A DNA stretch of 42,770 nt from a virus: positions 1-42,770 of IMG/VR virus record IMGVR_UViG_3300048996_000026. One strand, written 5' to 3'. This document shows, one piece after another, positions 29,419-35,842 of the stretch. Position 1 is the stretch's first letter. Each line of letters opens with the position of its first letter. The notes beneath the pieces were generated by a model. It was not told where the DNA came from. It searched no databases and was given only the letters and a program-made list of their open reading frames with translations. The position numbers and the translations under genes are program-made.

Positions 29419-31397
29419 TGCCCATCGAAGTCGAGTTGCCTGATGGCAGCGTGGTCGAGTTCCCGGATGGCACCGACGGCACCACGATGGAGCGTGCGCT
29501 GGCACGGCACAGGTCCGGCGCTCCGACCAAGCCAGCAGCGCCGCCACAGCGCGACGGCGGCGAAATGTCGCTATCCGACTTGATCACGGGCCGGAAGCCG
29601 CAGCCATGGGACTACAACCCGACCGGCATCAAGGCCGCGGACGGCGTGACGCGCCAGGTTGGCGCGACTGCCGACGCCTTGCAGCACCGCCTCGTCGACC
29701 TTCCGCTCGGTATCGCGCAGCTAGTCGGTAATACGGTCAACTCCGGCATCCAGAAGGTCGCAGGCGACACGGAGTGGGCGCAGGGCGTCGACGCCCGCAA
29801 CACCGCGCAGAACGCGCAGGTTGCGCAGCGGGAGGCCGACTATCAGGAGCGCACCGGCACGACTGCGGGCTCGTACCTGGGCAGCGTCGTGGGGCAGGTG
29901 CTGCCGTGGATTACAGGCGTGGGCGCGCTGCGATCCGCGGGTGCGCTGCCGAAGCTCGATCGGCTGGGCGACGTTGCCGGCGTGGGGGCCAAGGCGCGGA
30001 ACATCGGTGCGAAGACGGGCCTGCTGGCGGCGGAAGGAGCGGCCAGTGGCGCCGCTCAGCCAGTGGGCGATGGCTCACCCTACTGGGAACAGAAGGGAAG
30101 CGATGTTGCCCTTGGTGGAGTAGCCGCGCCGCTCATGGTTGCAGGCGGCGCCGCGGCAACGAAGTCGCTTGGGGCTGTGGCGGATGGTGCGCGCCTGCTT
30201 ACTGCGTCCGGCCGCGATGCGCTCGCCGATAGGCGCCTTGCCGGCATGCTCGACTACGAACCCAACATTCTCAACACGCTGCGGAACGCTCCGCAGTACG
30301 TGGCCGGCGAGCAGCCGACGCTCGCGCAGGTGGTGGCAACCCCGAAGGCCGTGCAGGTCGAGCGCTCGCTGCGCAACAACCCCCAGGCCGGGCCGGCATT
30401 CGCTGAGCAGGACGCCTTGAACAATGCCGCGCGGGTGGAAGCTCTGCAGCGGATCGCTGGCGACGATGCCGCGATGGAGGCGGCGAAGGCGGCCCGGAGT
30501 GCCGGCGCGGCGAGCTTCCGCAGCGCGCACCTGCCGGACGAGGGCGGGGCGCTGGTGGACCACACGAGCATCGTGCCGCTGCTGACGCGCCTGACCGATG
30601 GGGCGGACCCTGCGGTATCGAAAGCCGCCCAGCGCACGTTGCGCTTGCTGAACAAGCACGCCAAGGCGAACGGCGGTAAAGTTCCGGCCACGGTCCTTGA
30701 CGACATCCAGCAGAATGTCGGCGAGACGCTGCGGCAGATGAGCGCCAACGGGCCGGTCACTCCCAAGCAGGTAGCGCGCTTTGGCCCGGTCAAGACCCAA
30801 ATTGTTGATGCGCTCGACGGAGCAGTACCGGGCTATCGCGATTATCTGGCCGCGTATGCACGTGATTCGGCGCCTATCAACGATATGGCAGCGGCACGGC
30901 GACTTATGGAAAACAGCGCTCTTGCTGGCCGCGACGGGAGCGGTGGTCAGGTACTTTCAATCCCTCAACTGAGGCAGACGCTCCGCCTCGACGACAAGGC
31001 CGACTTCCCGATGACGGACACGGCCCGGGGCGAGATCGAGAACATCCTGCAGAGCCTCCAGCGCCGCTCAATCTCCGACAACAAGGTGGCCGCCAGCGGG
31101 CCGGGAACGGCTGCGGAGGCGGGCGCGGCACTGCTGGATTCGCCCGTTGCACGAGTGCTGGGCGGCACCGGGGCCGGCATTCTCGGCACGACGTTCGGCG
31201 GTCCGCTTGCGGGTATCGCCGCTGCGCTCACCGCGGAGGGTGCAGGTGCGGCACGTCGCGACATCACCCGCCGGGTCGGCGAGAAGGCGGCTACGTCAAC
31301 AAAGGCCGCGGCCGCGCTTGAAGCGGGCCTGCGTGCCCGCCAGCGTGCGCTACAGGGCGGCGTGCCGAAGTACCTGCTTCCTTGGGATGGGCGCTAG
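29418..31397 (+). CDS. Large ejection/internal virion protein
   Basis: This encodes 659 residues from ATG at 29418, overlapping the preceding stop by one base (TAATG). It opens with MPIEVELPDGSVVEFPDGTD, a short N-terminal domain common to phage internal proteins. Two hydrophobic/glycine-rich stretches follow (GSYLGSVVGQVLPWITGVGALRSAG; VALGGVAAPLMVAGGAAATKSLGAVADGA), then long helices and a third Gly/Ala-rich stretch (AGILGTTFGGPLAGIAAALTAEGAGA). It is likely to enter the host membrane. Its TAG stop lies within a CTAG shared with the stop of the opposing lipoprotein gene. Confidence 0.7.
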   Translation: MPIEVELPDGSVVEFPDGTDGTTMERALARHRSGAPTKPAAPPQRDGGEMSLSDLITGRKPQPWDYNPTGIKAADGVTRQVGATADALQHRLVDLPLGIAQLVGNTVNSGIQKVAGDTEWAQGVDARNTAQNAQVAQREADYQERTGTTAGSYLGSVVGQVLPWITGVGALRSAGALPKLDRLGDVAGVGAKARNIGAKTGLLAAEGAASGAAQPVGDGSPYWEQKGSDVALGGVAAPLMVAGGAAATKSLGAVADGARLLTASGRDALADRRLAGMLDYEPNILNTLRNAPQYVAGEQPTLAQVVATPKAVQVERSLRNNPQAGPAFAEQDALNNAARVEALQRIAGDDAAMEAAKAARSAGAASFRSAHLPDEGGALVDHTSIVPLLTRLTDGADPAVSKAAQRTLRLLNKHAKANGGKVPATVLDDIQQNVGETLRQMSANGPVTPKQVARFGPVKTQIVDALDGAVPGYRDYLAAYARDSAPINDMAAARRLMENSALAGRDGSGGQVLSIPQLRQTLRLDDKADFPMTDTARGEIENILQSLQRRSISDNKVAASGPGTAAEAGAALLDSPVARVLGGTGAGILGTTFGGPLAGIAAALTAEGAGAARRDITRRVGEKAATSTKAAAALEAGLRARQRALQGGVPKYLLPWDGR

Positions 31398-31696
31398 CCG
31401 GGGCACGCATACGCGTTGCCAGATACGGACGTTGACCCGTAGGGCGTCGCGAACGGCCCCCAGACCACCGTGTTGGCGCCGAGCGCTGCGGCCTGTGCAA
31501 ACGCCTGCTGCCGGGCCTTCGCAAGCGCGGACTCCGCCATGACGCCGTAGAGGCTGGAAACCCCGTGCACATCGCCGAGGAAGCGACACTGGGTCACCAT
31601 ATCGGCGGTGGCTACACGCGTACCCGAAGGGATGTGTGCAGTCGAAGTCGTGGCGCACCCGGCAGCCAGGGCAACACCAACAATCAGGAATCGCAT
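31394..31696 (-). CDS. Small lipoprotein (DUF4156-like), moron
   Basis: This encodes 100 residues from ATG at 31696 with GGAG about 8 bases upstream. The signal MRFLIVGVALAAGC ends in a lipobox (LAAGC, Cys14), so it is probably an outer-membrane lipoprotein. The mature part (VATADMVTQCRFLGDVHGVSS..., KARQQAFAQAAALGANTVVWG) resembles DUF4156/RcsF-related lipoproteins. It is the only leftward gene in the late region and its stop overlaps that of the ejection gene. This is the pattern of a lysogenic-conversion gene, perhaps altering the host surface or excluding other phages. Confidence 0.75.
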   Translation of the reverse strand: MRFLIVGVALAAGCATTSTAHIPSGTRVATADMVTQCRFLGDVHGVSSLYGVMAESALAKARQQAFAQAAALGANTVVWGPFATPYGSTSVSGNAYACPG

Positions 31697-31773
31697 CACG
31701 GCTCCAGAGGCTCGACGGGGCATGGGGCGATGGTAGCGCAGGGGCAGGCGGGGAAGTGGGCCTGAACTTTTGC

Positions 31774-31802
31774 TTGACGGGCAGCCGTGAAACCCATAAA
31801 TT
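31774..31802 (+). promoter_or_regulatory. Toxin-antitoxin promoter
   Basis: TTGACG (31774-31779), 17-bp spacer, TAAATT (31797-31802). It is followed by the toxin ATG at 31833. The inverted repeat at 31786-31807 covers the -10, so the antitoxin can autoregulate. A-T content is locally higher than in neighbouring late genes. Confidence 0.65.
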
Positions 31803-31807
31803 TCACG
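31786..31807. promoter_or_regulatory. Operator palindrome over TA promoter
   Basis: CGTGAAA (31786-31792) and TTTCACG (31801-31807) are perfect inverted arms with an 8-bp centre. They overlap the promoter -10. Likely binding site for the HTH antitoxin encoded at 32223. Confidence 0.6.
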
Positions 31808-31812
31808 TGTCC

Positions 31813-31829
31813 CCCATAAGTGGTATGGG
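31813..31829. promoter_or_regulatory. Second inverted repeat before the toxin gene
   Basis: CCCATA (31813-31818) and TATGGG (31824-31829) flank a 5-bp centre, ending 3 bp before the toxin ATG. In RNA it could also hide the ribosome binding region. Half sites CCCATAA occur in both palindromes. Confidence 0.5.
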
Positions 31830-31832
31830 TAA

Positions 31833-32180
31833 ATGTCCTCCGTCATACAGCTCCACCCGGATCCCCCTCGATGTCGCTACGGATGGACGCGGCAGGAAGC
31901 CCAGCAGCATTTTGCTGACTTGGTCGTATCGGACGAGCGTATCCATGCCGTGCAGCACTGCTACCAGCGCATGGAAGAACGCGACATCAACTGGCGCCAG
32001 GTGTTGACGGTGCTGCGGCACGGTTCCTTAGTCCACGGGCCGGCGCTACATGACCTGATATGGCGGTCGAAGTTTCGAGGGCACGCCGCGGGGCAGGAGA
32101 TTTCTGTAGTTATCGACATCGAGAAGGATCAGATGGGGCATTTGATCGCGGTCATTACTGTGATTGACCACGACGTGTAA
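31833..32180 (+). CDS. DUF4258-type toxin
   Basis: This encodes 115 residues from ATG at 31833. The core HAVQHCYQRMEERDINWRQVLTVLRHGSLVHGPALHDLIWRSKFRGHAAGQEISVVIDIEKDQMGHLIAVITV matches DUF4258 proteins: 'H...RM..R.I....V..vL..G', a central beta strand region and a 'vvTV' final strand. This family has an MqsR/RelE-like small-RNase look and commonly pairs with an MqsA-type HTH antitoxin, as here. It would cleave mRNA if released. The pair stands alone with its own promoter and terminator inside the late region. Confidence 0.75.
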   Translation: MSSVIQLHPDPPRCRYGWTRQEAQQHFADLVVSDERIHAVQHCYQRMEERDINWRQVLTVLRHGSLVHGPALHDLIWRSKFRGHAAGQEISVVIDIEKDQMGHLIAVITVIDHDV

Positions 32181-32222
32181 CACCAGCAAGTGCAACACAA
32201 AATCCTGACAGGAGAGATTCAT

Positions 32223-32669
32223 ATGTACCGCTACCTTGGTTGCGGGCTGGACAATGTCTGGCTTCGTAATGGGTACGAGCTGAGCCGGACCGAATCCGGC
32301 AAAGAGATCGTTGTAATCAGCAACAAGGATGGCTTGCATAAGGCAATAGCGAAGGGGCTTTGCGATATTGCAAGGCCGCTATCGGGCAAGGAGTTCAAGT
32401 TCTTGCGCAAAGAGCTCGACATGTCCCAGCGGCAGGTTGCAGAGATGGTGGCCGTTGAGGAGCAGACGGTTTCGCTGTGGGAGCGAGACCAGCACGCGAT
32501 CAACAGAGCAGCGGAGCGCCTTCTGCGTACGCTGATGAAGGAAACCCTGAGCGGCAATGCGGAGGTCCGCGCATTGCTGGAGCGATTTGCAGAGATCGAC
32601 CGCGAAGCTCGCGAGGCTGAGCGAGATTTGCAGTTCGAAGCGATGCCGGATTGGCAGTTGGCTGCCTAA
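32223..32669 (+). CDS. MqsA-type HTH antitoxin
   Basis: This encodes 148 residues from ATG at 32223, with AGGAG about 8 bases upstream. The N-terminal domain (YRYLGCGLDNVWLRNGYELSRTESGKEIVVIS..GLHKAIAKGL) lacks the CxxC zinc pairs of E. coli MqsA. The C-terminal XRE helix-turn-helix (LSGKEFKFLRKELDMSQRQVAEMVAVEEQTVSLWERDQHAI) is strong. It would neutralise the upstream toxin and bind the two palindromes at 31786-31829. A 42 bp gap separates the two genes. The toxin-first order is the MqsRA/HigBA order. Confidence 0.82.
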   Translation: MYRYLGCGLDNVWLRNGYELSRTESGKEIVVISNKDGLHKAIAKGLCDIARPLSGKEFKFLRKELDMSQRQVAEMVAVEEQTVSLWERDQHAINRAAERLLRTLMKETLSGNAEVRALLERFAEIDREAREAERDLQFEAMPDWQLAA

Positions 32670-32690
32670 GCAAACCGGTCACGACCATTA

Positions 32691-32717
32691 AAGCCCCGCC
32701 AAGCGCGGGGCTTTTTC
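32691..32717 (+). terminator. Intrinsic terminator after the TA pair
   Basis: AAGCCCCGC (32691-32699), 5-base loop, GCGGGGCTT (32705-32713), then the T-run continues to 32716. A textbook rho-independent terminator. It closes the toxin-antitoxin unit and would also limit late read-through from the ejection genes, making a new start for the lysis cassette necessary. Confidence 0.9.
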
Positions 32718-32726
32718 ATTGCCGCG

Positions 32727-32763
32727 CATGCCGTTGACCCGTTCCTGAGCCCCTGCAGCATGG
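32727..32763 (+). promoter_or_regulatory. Late element copy C (upstream of lysis cassette)
   Basis: CATGCCGTTGAC (32727-32738), then GCA (32755-32757) and TGG (32761-32763) at the same spacing as copies A and B. It lies directly after the terminator and before the lysis genes, just where a promoter is required. It also shares CCTGCA at the same offset with copy B. Confidence 0.58.
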
Positions 32764-32791
32764 GACCGAGCCTCACCGCCCGGCAGCCCTG

Positions 32792-32887
32792 ATGCAGACA
32801 CTATCCCTCCAGCAGCGCTTGAAAGACGCCGGGTTTGACCGGCGACGCGCGCTCCCGCCGAAGATGTCCGCGCGGGGCATGCGCTGA
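32792..32887 (+). CDS. Possible 31-residue leader peptide of the lysis cassette
   Basis: ATG at 32792 opens a 31-codon frame (MQTLSLQQRLKDAGFDRRR...) whose stop shares one base with the holin-position ATG (TGATG at 32885-32889). The tight coupling suggests a translated leader that controls access to the next start. No strong Shine-Dalgarno precedes it and no homologue is recognised, so it may be chance. Confidence 0.35.
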   Translation: MQTLSLQQRLKDAGFDRRRALPPKMSARGMR

Positions 32888-33462
32888 TGGACCCACAGAC
32901 GATTGTCGAAATCGCCGTGGGGGTGGCGACCTTTCTGACCTACGTCGTCGGTGCGATCGGCGCAGTCGCCGGAGCAATCGGCACGGTCTGGGTGTTCTTT
33001 CGCAAGCGCATCCGCAAATGGTGGGAGCCGTACCGGGCTGGCCTCCAAGGCGCGGCCGCGGTGCCCAGGCTGCAGGGTGCAATCGAGACCCTCGAGAAGG
33101 CCATGCACCTGATGACCATGCACATGCGGGCTCAGGGCGACACAGACATCGAGCGCGGCCAGTTCGAGACGGACGAAACAGGCGCGCTGACCTACGTCAA
33201 TCTGACCTATGCCCGGTGGCTGGGGGTCGGCAAGGCCGAGCTTCTTGGCTGGGGCTGGGTGAACTACATCCTTCCCGACGACCGCATCCGGGTCCGCGGC
33301 GAATGGGATGCCTGCCGGGCTGAGCATCGGGTCTTCAACATCCGGTTCCGGATGCTCGACTCGGGCGGTGACTCGATCCCGGTCGACGTACTGGCTACAC
33401 CAATTCCCGAGTCTCCGCCCGCGAAACGCTGGCTGGGCGTCATCCGGAGGGTGGTCGATTGA
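32887..33462 (+). CDS. Membrane-anchored PAS-domain protein in the holin position
   Basis: This encodes 191 residues from ATG at 32887. Residues ~5-38 are hydrophobic and glycine/alanine-rich (VEIAVGVATFLTYVVGAIGA...), enough for one long or two short membrane spans. A basic turn (RKRIRKWWEPYR) and a helical linker follow. Residues ~91-191 read as a PAS domain (GALTYVNLTYARWLGVGKAE..., WGWVNYILPDDR, FRMLDSGGDSIPVDVLATPI). The gene overlaps the endolysin start by 4 bp, the place of a holin. A holin whose cytoplasmic PAS domain senses a signal is possible; it could instead be a separate sensor. Confidence 0.7.
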   Translation: MDPQTIVEIAVGVATFLTYVVGAIGAVAGAIGTVWVFFRKRIRKWWEPYRAGLQGAAAVPRLQGAIETLEKAMHLMTMHMRAQGDTDIERGQFETDETGALTYVNLTYARWLGVGKAELLGWGWVNYILPDDRIRVRGEWDACRAEHRVFNIRFRMLDSGGDSIPVDVLATPIPESPPAKRWLGVIRRVVD

Positions 33463-34016
33463 ACGCGCAGACCAAAACAAAGAAGGCTCCGGTCGCCGGA
33501 CTGGCGGCGGGCTTGGGCGCGCTCGTGCTCGCCTCGGTTGGCCTGATGGAGTTCGTGGAGAAGTGGGAATCCAGCGGTAAGCGTGTGCTGACGGCCTACG
33601 CCGACAAGCTGGCCGGCGGGATCCCCACCGTGTGCAACGGGCTCACGCGCCACGTGACCTCGACGCCGATCATCGTGGGCCAGCGCTGGACAACGGAGAA
33701 GTGCGTGGCCGAGGAACGCGCCGCGATGATCCACAAGGTTCAGGTGCCGCTGCTGCGGTGCTTCAACCACATCCCCCCGCAGGGCGTGTTCGACACGGCA
33801 AGCGAACACGGATGGAACTTCGGGGTCGGCAAGACATGCGGCAGCGTCGCGATGCAGCACTGGAACCGGCGTGACTACGTGGCCGGATGCAAGCGCGTTG
33901 CGCACGACTACGCCGGGAGACCGGTCTGGGCGTACTCGGACGGAAAGTTCTACAGCGGCCTGCACAACCGCCGGCTCGACTCGATCACATCGCTCTGCAT
34001 GAAGGGCCTCCAATGA
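33459..34016 (+). CDS. SAR endolysin, GH24 lysozyme
   Basis: This encodes 185 residues starting at TTG 33459 (TTGA overlap), supported by GGAGG upstream within the preceding gene. Residues ~11-33 form a Gly/Ala-rich weakly hydrophobic segment typical of a signal-arrest-release anchor. The GH24 triad is Glu37 (KWESSG), Asp49 (AYADKLAGG) and Thr57 (IPTVCNG), with a Glu-Asp spacing three residues longer than in T4 lysozyme. Six cysteines (59, 82, 101, 127, 144, 180) may control activity by disulfide exchange after release. It cleaves peptidoglycan glycan strands. Confidence 0.88.
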   Translation: MNAQTKTKKAPVAGLAAGLGALVLASVGLMEFVEKWESSGKRVLTAYADKLAGGIPTVCNGLTRHVTSTPIIVGQRWTTEKCVAEERAAMIHKVQVPLLRCFNHIPPQGVFDTASEHGWNFGVGKTCGSVAMQHWNRRDYVAGCKRVAHDYAGRPVWAYSDGKFYSGLHNRRLDSITSLCMKGLQ

Positions 34017-34438
34017 TCCGCGAGCGCATCGTCCAGGCGATTGACCCGTTCCGGTCCTACGCCGAGCTCGCCAAGTGGCTGGGCATCCTCATCATTGCGG
34101 CCGCTCTGGTCGTGGGCGGATGCCGCCACGGCGAGAAGGAGCAGGCGCAGGACGACGCCGAGACCATCCGGAAGGCACAGGACGAAGCCGCGGGCCACAA
34201 GGCGCAGGTCGCGATCCTCGCGCAGCGCCTGGCCGAGATCGACAGCGAGACGGCCGAGGCTGCCCGACTGGCAGAGGAGCGCAAGCGGGAGGCCGACGAG
34301 GCTGCCAAGCGTGCGGTGCTGCAGGCGCAGGCGCTCAAGAAGGAGCTGGCCGAGATCGACGCGGACATCGCGAAGGCCAAGCGCGACCCGGACTGCCGGC
34401 GAATGATGGAGGCCCGCTCATGCGCGCTGCTCAAGTAG
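34013..34438 (+). CDS. Rz: Rz-like inner-membrane spanin
   Basis: This encodes 141 residues from ATG at 34013, overlapping the endolysin stop by 4 bp. A membrane segment (WLGILIIAAALVVGG, ~20-36) is followed by a long charged coiled coil (ETIRKAQDEAAGHKAQVAILAQRLAEID... to EIDADIAKAKRDPDCRRMM). This is the layout of an i-spanin, which spans the periplasm and fuses inner and outer membranes with its lipoprotein partner encoded directly downstream. Confidence 0.82.
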   Translation: MIRERIVQAIDPFRSYAELAKWLGILIIAAALVVGGCRHGEKEQAQDDAETIRKAQDEAAGHKAQVAILAQRLAEIDSETAEAARLAEERKREADEAAKRAVLQAQALKKELAEIDADIAKAKRDPDCRRMMEARSCALLK

Positions 34439-34683
34439 TCCGCGCCCTCGTCATCTGCGGCCTGCTGGCCGGCTGCCAGACCCGCGGCCCCGTGGTGCCC
34501 AAGATCGTGCGCGTCACGGTCGAGAAGATCGTCCCGGTCCCCGAGGCCCTGACGGAGCCGTGCGACGAGGTGCCGACACGCGAGCAGACCCTCGGCGAGG
34601 CGGTGCGGGTGGCGAATGCCCGGCTGGCGAGCCTGAAGGCGTGCAACGGGAAGCTGGCCGAGATTCGGGGGCTGGGGAAGTGA
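34420..34683 (+). CDS. Rz1: Rz1-like outer-membrane spanin lipoprotein
   Basis: This encodes 87 residues from ATG at 34420, overlapping the Rz 3' end by 19 bp in another frame. The signal (VVRALVICGLLAGC) ends in a lipobox with Cys19. The mature chain is proline-containing (RGPVVPKIVRV, VPVPEALTEPCDEVPT) as in o-spanins, then helical. Partly overlapping Rz/Rz1 gene pairs are common. Confidence 0.8.
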   Translation: MRAAQVVRALVICGLLAGCQTRGPVVPKIVRVTVEKIVPVPEALTEPCDEVPTREQTLGEAVRVANARLASLKACNGKLAEIRGLGK

Positions 34684-34847
34684 AGCGCCCGCGCTTCGTC
34701 GTCTACCTCGCGGCCGATGGCTACCGCTGGCGCCTGAAGGCAGCCAACAACCGCACGATCGCGGACTCGGGCGAGGCGTACACGCGCAAGCGGGATGCGG
34801 TGCGCGCCGTGGAGGCTGTGCGTCAGGCGACCGCGGCGGGCGCATGA
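34680..34847 (+). CDS. DUF1508 (YegP-type) single-domain protein
   Basis: This encodes 55 residues from GTG at 34680, overlapping the Rz1 stop. The sequence FVVYLAADGYRWRLKAANNR followed by IADSGEAYTRKRDAVRAVEAV is the DUF1508/YegP repeat (F..Y......WRWRL.A.NG..ia.SGE.Y.sk..a...I..v). Bacterial members often have two repeats; this has one. Function not established. It follows the lysis cassette directly, which is unusual company for the family. Confidence 0.78.
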   Translation: MKRPRFVVYLAADGYRWRLKAANNRTIADSGEAYTRKRDAVRAVEAVRQATAAGA

Positions 34848-35077
34848 AAGTCGTCCAGCTCCGCGGTGAGCCGAGCCTGATGGACCTCCCCGGGTGCTTG
34901 CGGCATCTGGCGGACCAGATCGAGGCTGGCAAGGCGGAGCCTCTGGAAACGCTGGTGATCGTGAAGCGCCACGAAAGCGGCCGGCTCGGCTGCGAGTGCT
35001 TCGGCGTGAATCCGACGCGCGATGAAGTGGTCGGGATCCTGACCCGGGCAATCATCCGAATCGACCGGAGCGAGTAG
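34844..35077 (+). CDS. Hypothetical protein (77 aa)
   Basis: The frame begins at ATG 34844 (ATGA overlap) and ends at 35077. It contains LRGEPSLMDLPGCLRHLADQIEAGKAEPLETLVIVKRHESGRLGCECFGVNPTRDEVVGILTRAI. This beta-alpha pattern is seen in small phage proteins of unknown role. It links the lysis block to the tail-fibre block with only two bases before the next start. Confidence 0.6.
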   Translation: MKVVQLRGEPSLMDLPGCLRHLADQIEAGKAEPLETLVIVKRHESGRLGCECFGVNPTRDEVVGILTRAIIRIDRSE

Positions 35078-35079
35078 CT

Positions 35080-35841
35080 GTGAAGGTCCGCGTCCCCATC
35101 GTCGGCACGCCGGGCAAGACCGCGCAGCTGGACGCGGATGCGACGGTTGGCGCGATCTTCGGCGCAAACCTCGTGTGGCCCGACGGGACGCTCGTCACGC
35201 CGCAGCAGATCGCCGCGATGGTGGCCGAGTTGAACGGCGCGGGCGCCGCAGGCGAGCTCGCCAGCACGATCTGGCGCCTGGTGCGCGAGGTTCCCGAGAA
35301 TGTAGAGGCTGTCGCGTCGCTCGAGTCGGCGGGCATTGTGCGTCGATCTTCGGATGGAGCGTGGACGGCTGCGGCGCTCTCAAGCAACGACCTCCCCGAC
35401 CTCCCCGACGCAGGCGGCGGCACCCTCCAGAAGTTCGCCCGCGACGCCTACGGTCGGGTGGCGGGCACGTCGGTTGTCGTCGCCAGCGACATCCGCGACG
35501 CCTCTCGCCTGCAACTGATAGCCACCAGTTCGATCTCCGCGCTGCGCATGGTCGTGGCCGAGAACGGCGCCGGGCGATACCCCAGCACGGCCGCGTCGGC
35601 CGATGCCGCGCGCGTGGTGGGTCTGGCGGTAACGGCGGCGGCAGCCGGCGACAGTTTCGACGTGGTGACAAAGGGCGAATGGACCGATTCCGCATGGGCG
35701 TGGGCGCCCGGCATCGTGTTCTGCGGTGACGGCGGTGCGCTGACGCAGGCGCCCGCGAGCGGATGGATTCTCGAAGTCGGCCGCGCGATGAGCGCGACGC
35801 GACTGGTGATCGACGTAAAAACCCCCTTCTTGAGGAGCTGA
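35080..35841 (+). CDS. Tail fibre-like protein
   Basis: This encodes 253 residues from GTG at 35080. The N-terminus (MKVRVPIVGTPGKTAQLDADATVGAIFGANLVWPDGTLVTPQQIA) resembles the attachment segment of podovirus fibres. The body is rich in Ala/Ser/Asp/Val with short beta-prone repeats (TQAPASGWILEVGRAM at the end), a fibre-like composition. It is too short for a full receptor-binding spike and probably combines with the following gene products. Confidence 0.55.
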   Translation: MKVRVPIVGTPGKTAQLDADATVGAIFGANLVWPDGTLVTPQQIAAMVAELNGAGAAGELASTIWRLVREVPENVEAVASLESAGIVRRSSDGAWTAAALSSNDLPDLPDAGGGTLQKFARDAYGRVAGTSVVVASDIRDASRLQLIATSSISALRMVVAENGAGRYPSTAASADAARVVGLAVTAAAAGDSFDVVTKGEWTDSAWAWAPGIVFCGDGGALTQAPASGWILEVGRAMSATRLVIDVKTPFLRS

Positions 35842-35842
35842 C

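Noticed and set aside
34041-34052. Fourth copy of the late element (TTGACCCGTTCC, shared with copy C)
   Set aside because: The CATGCCG part is absent and the GCA/TGG at +21/+27 are missing; it lies within the Rz coding sequence.
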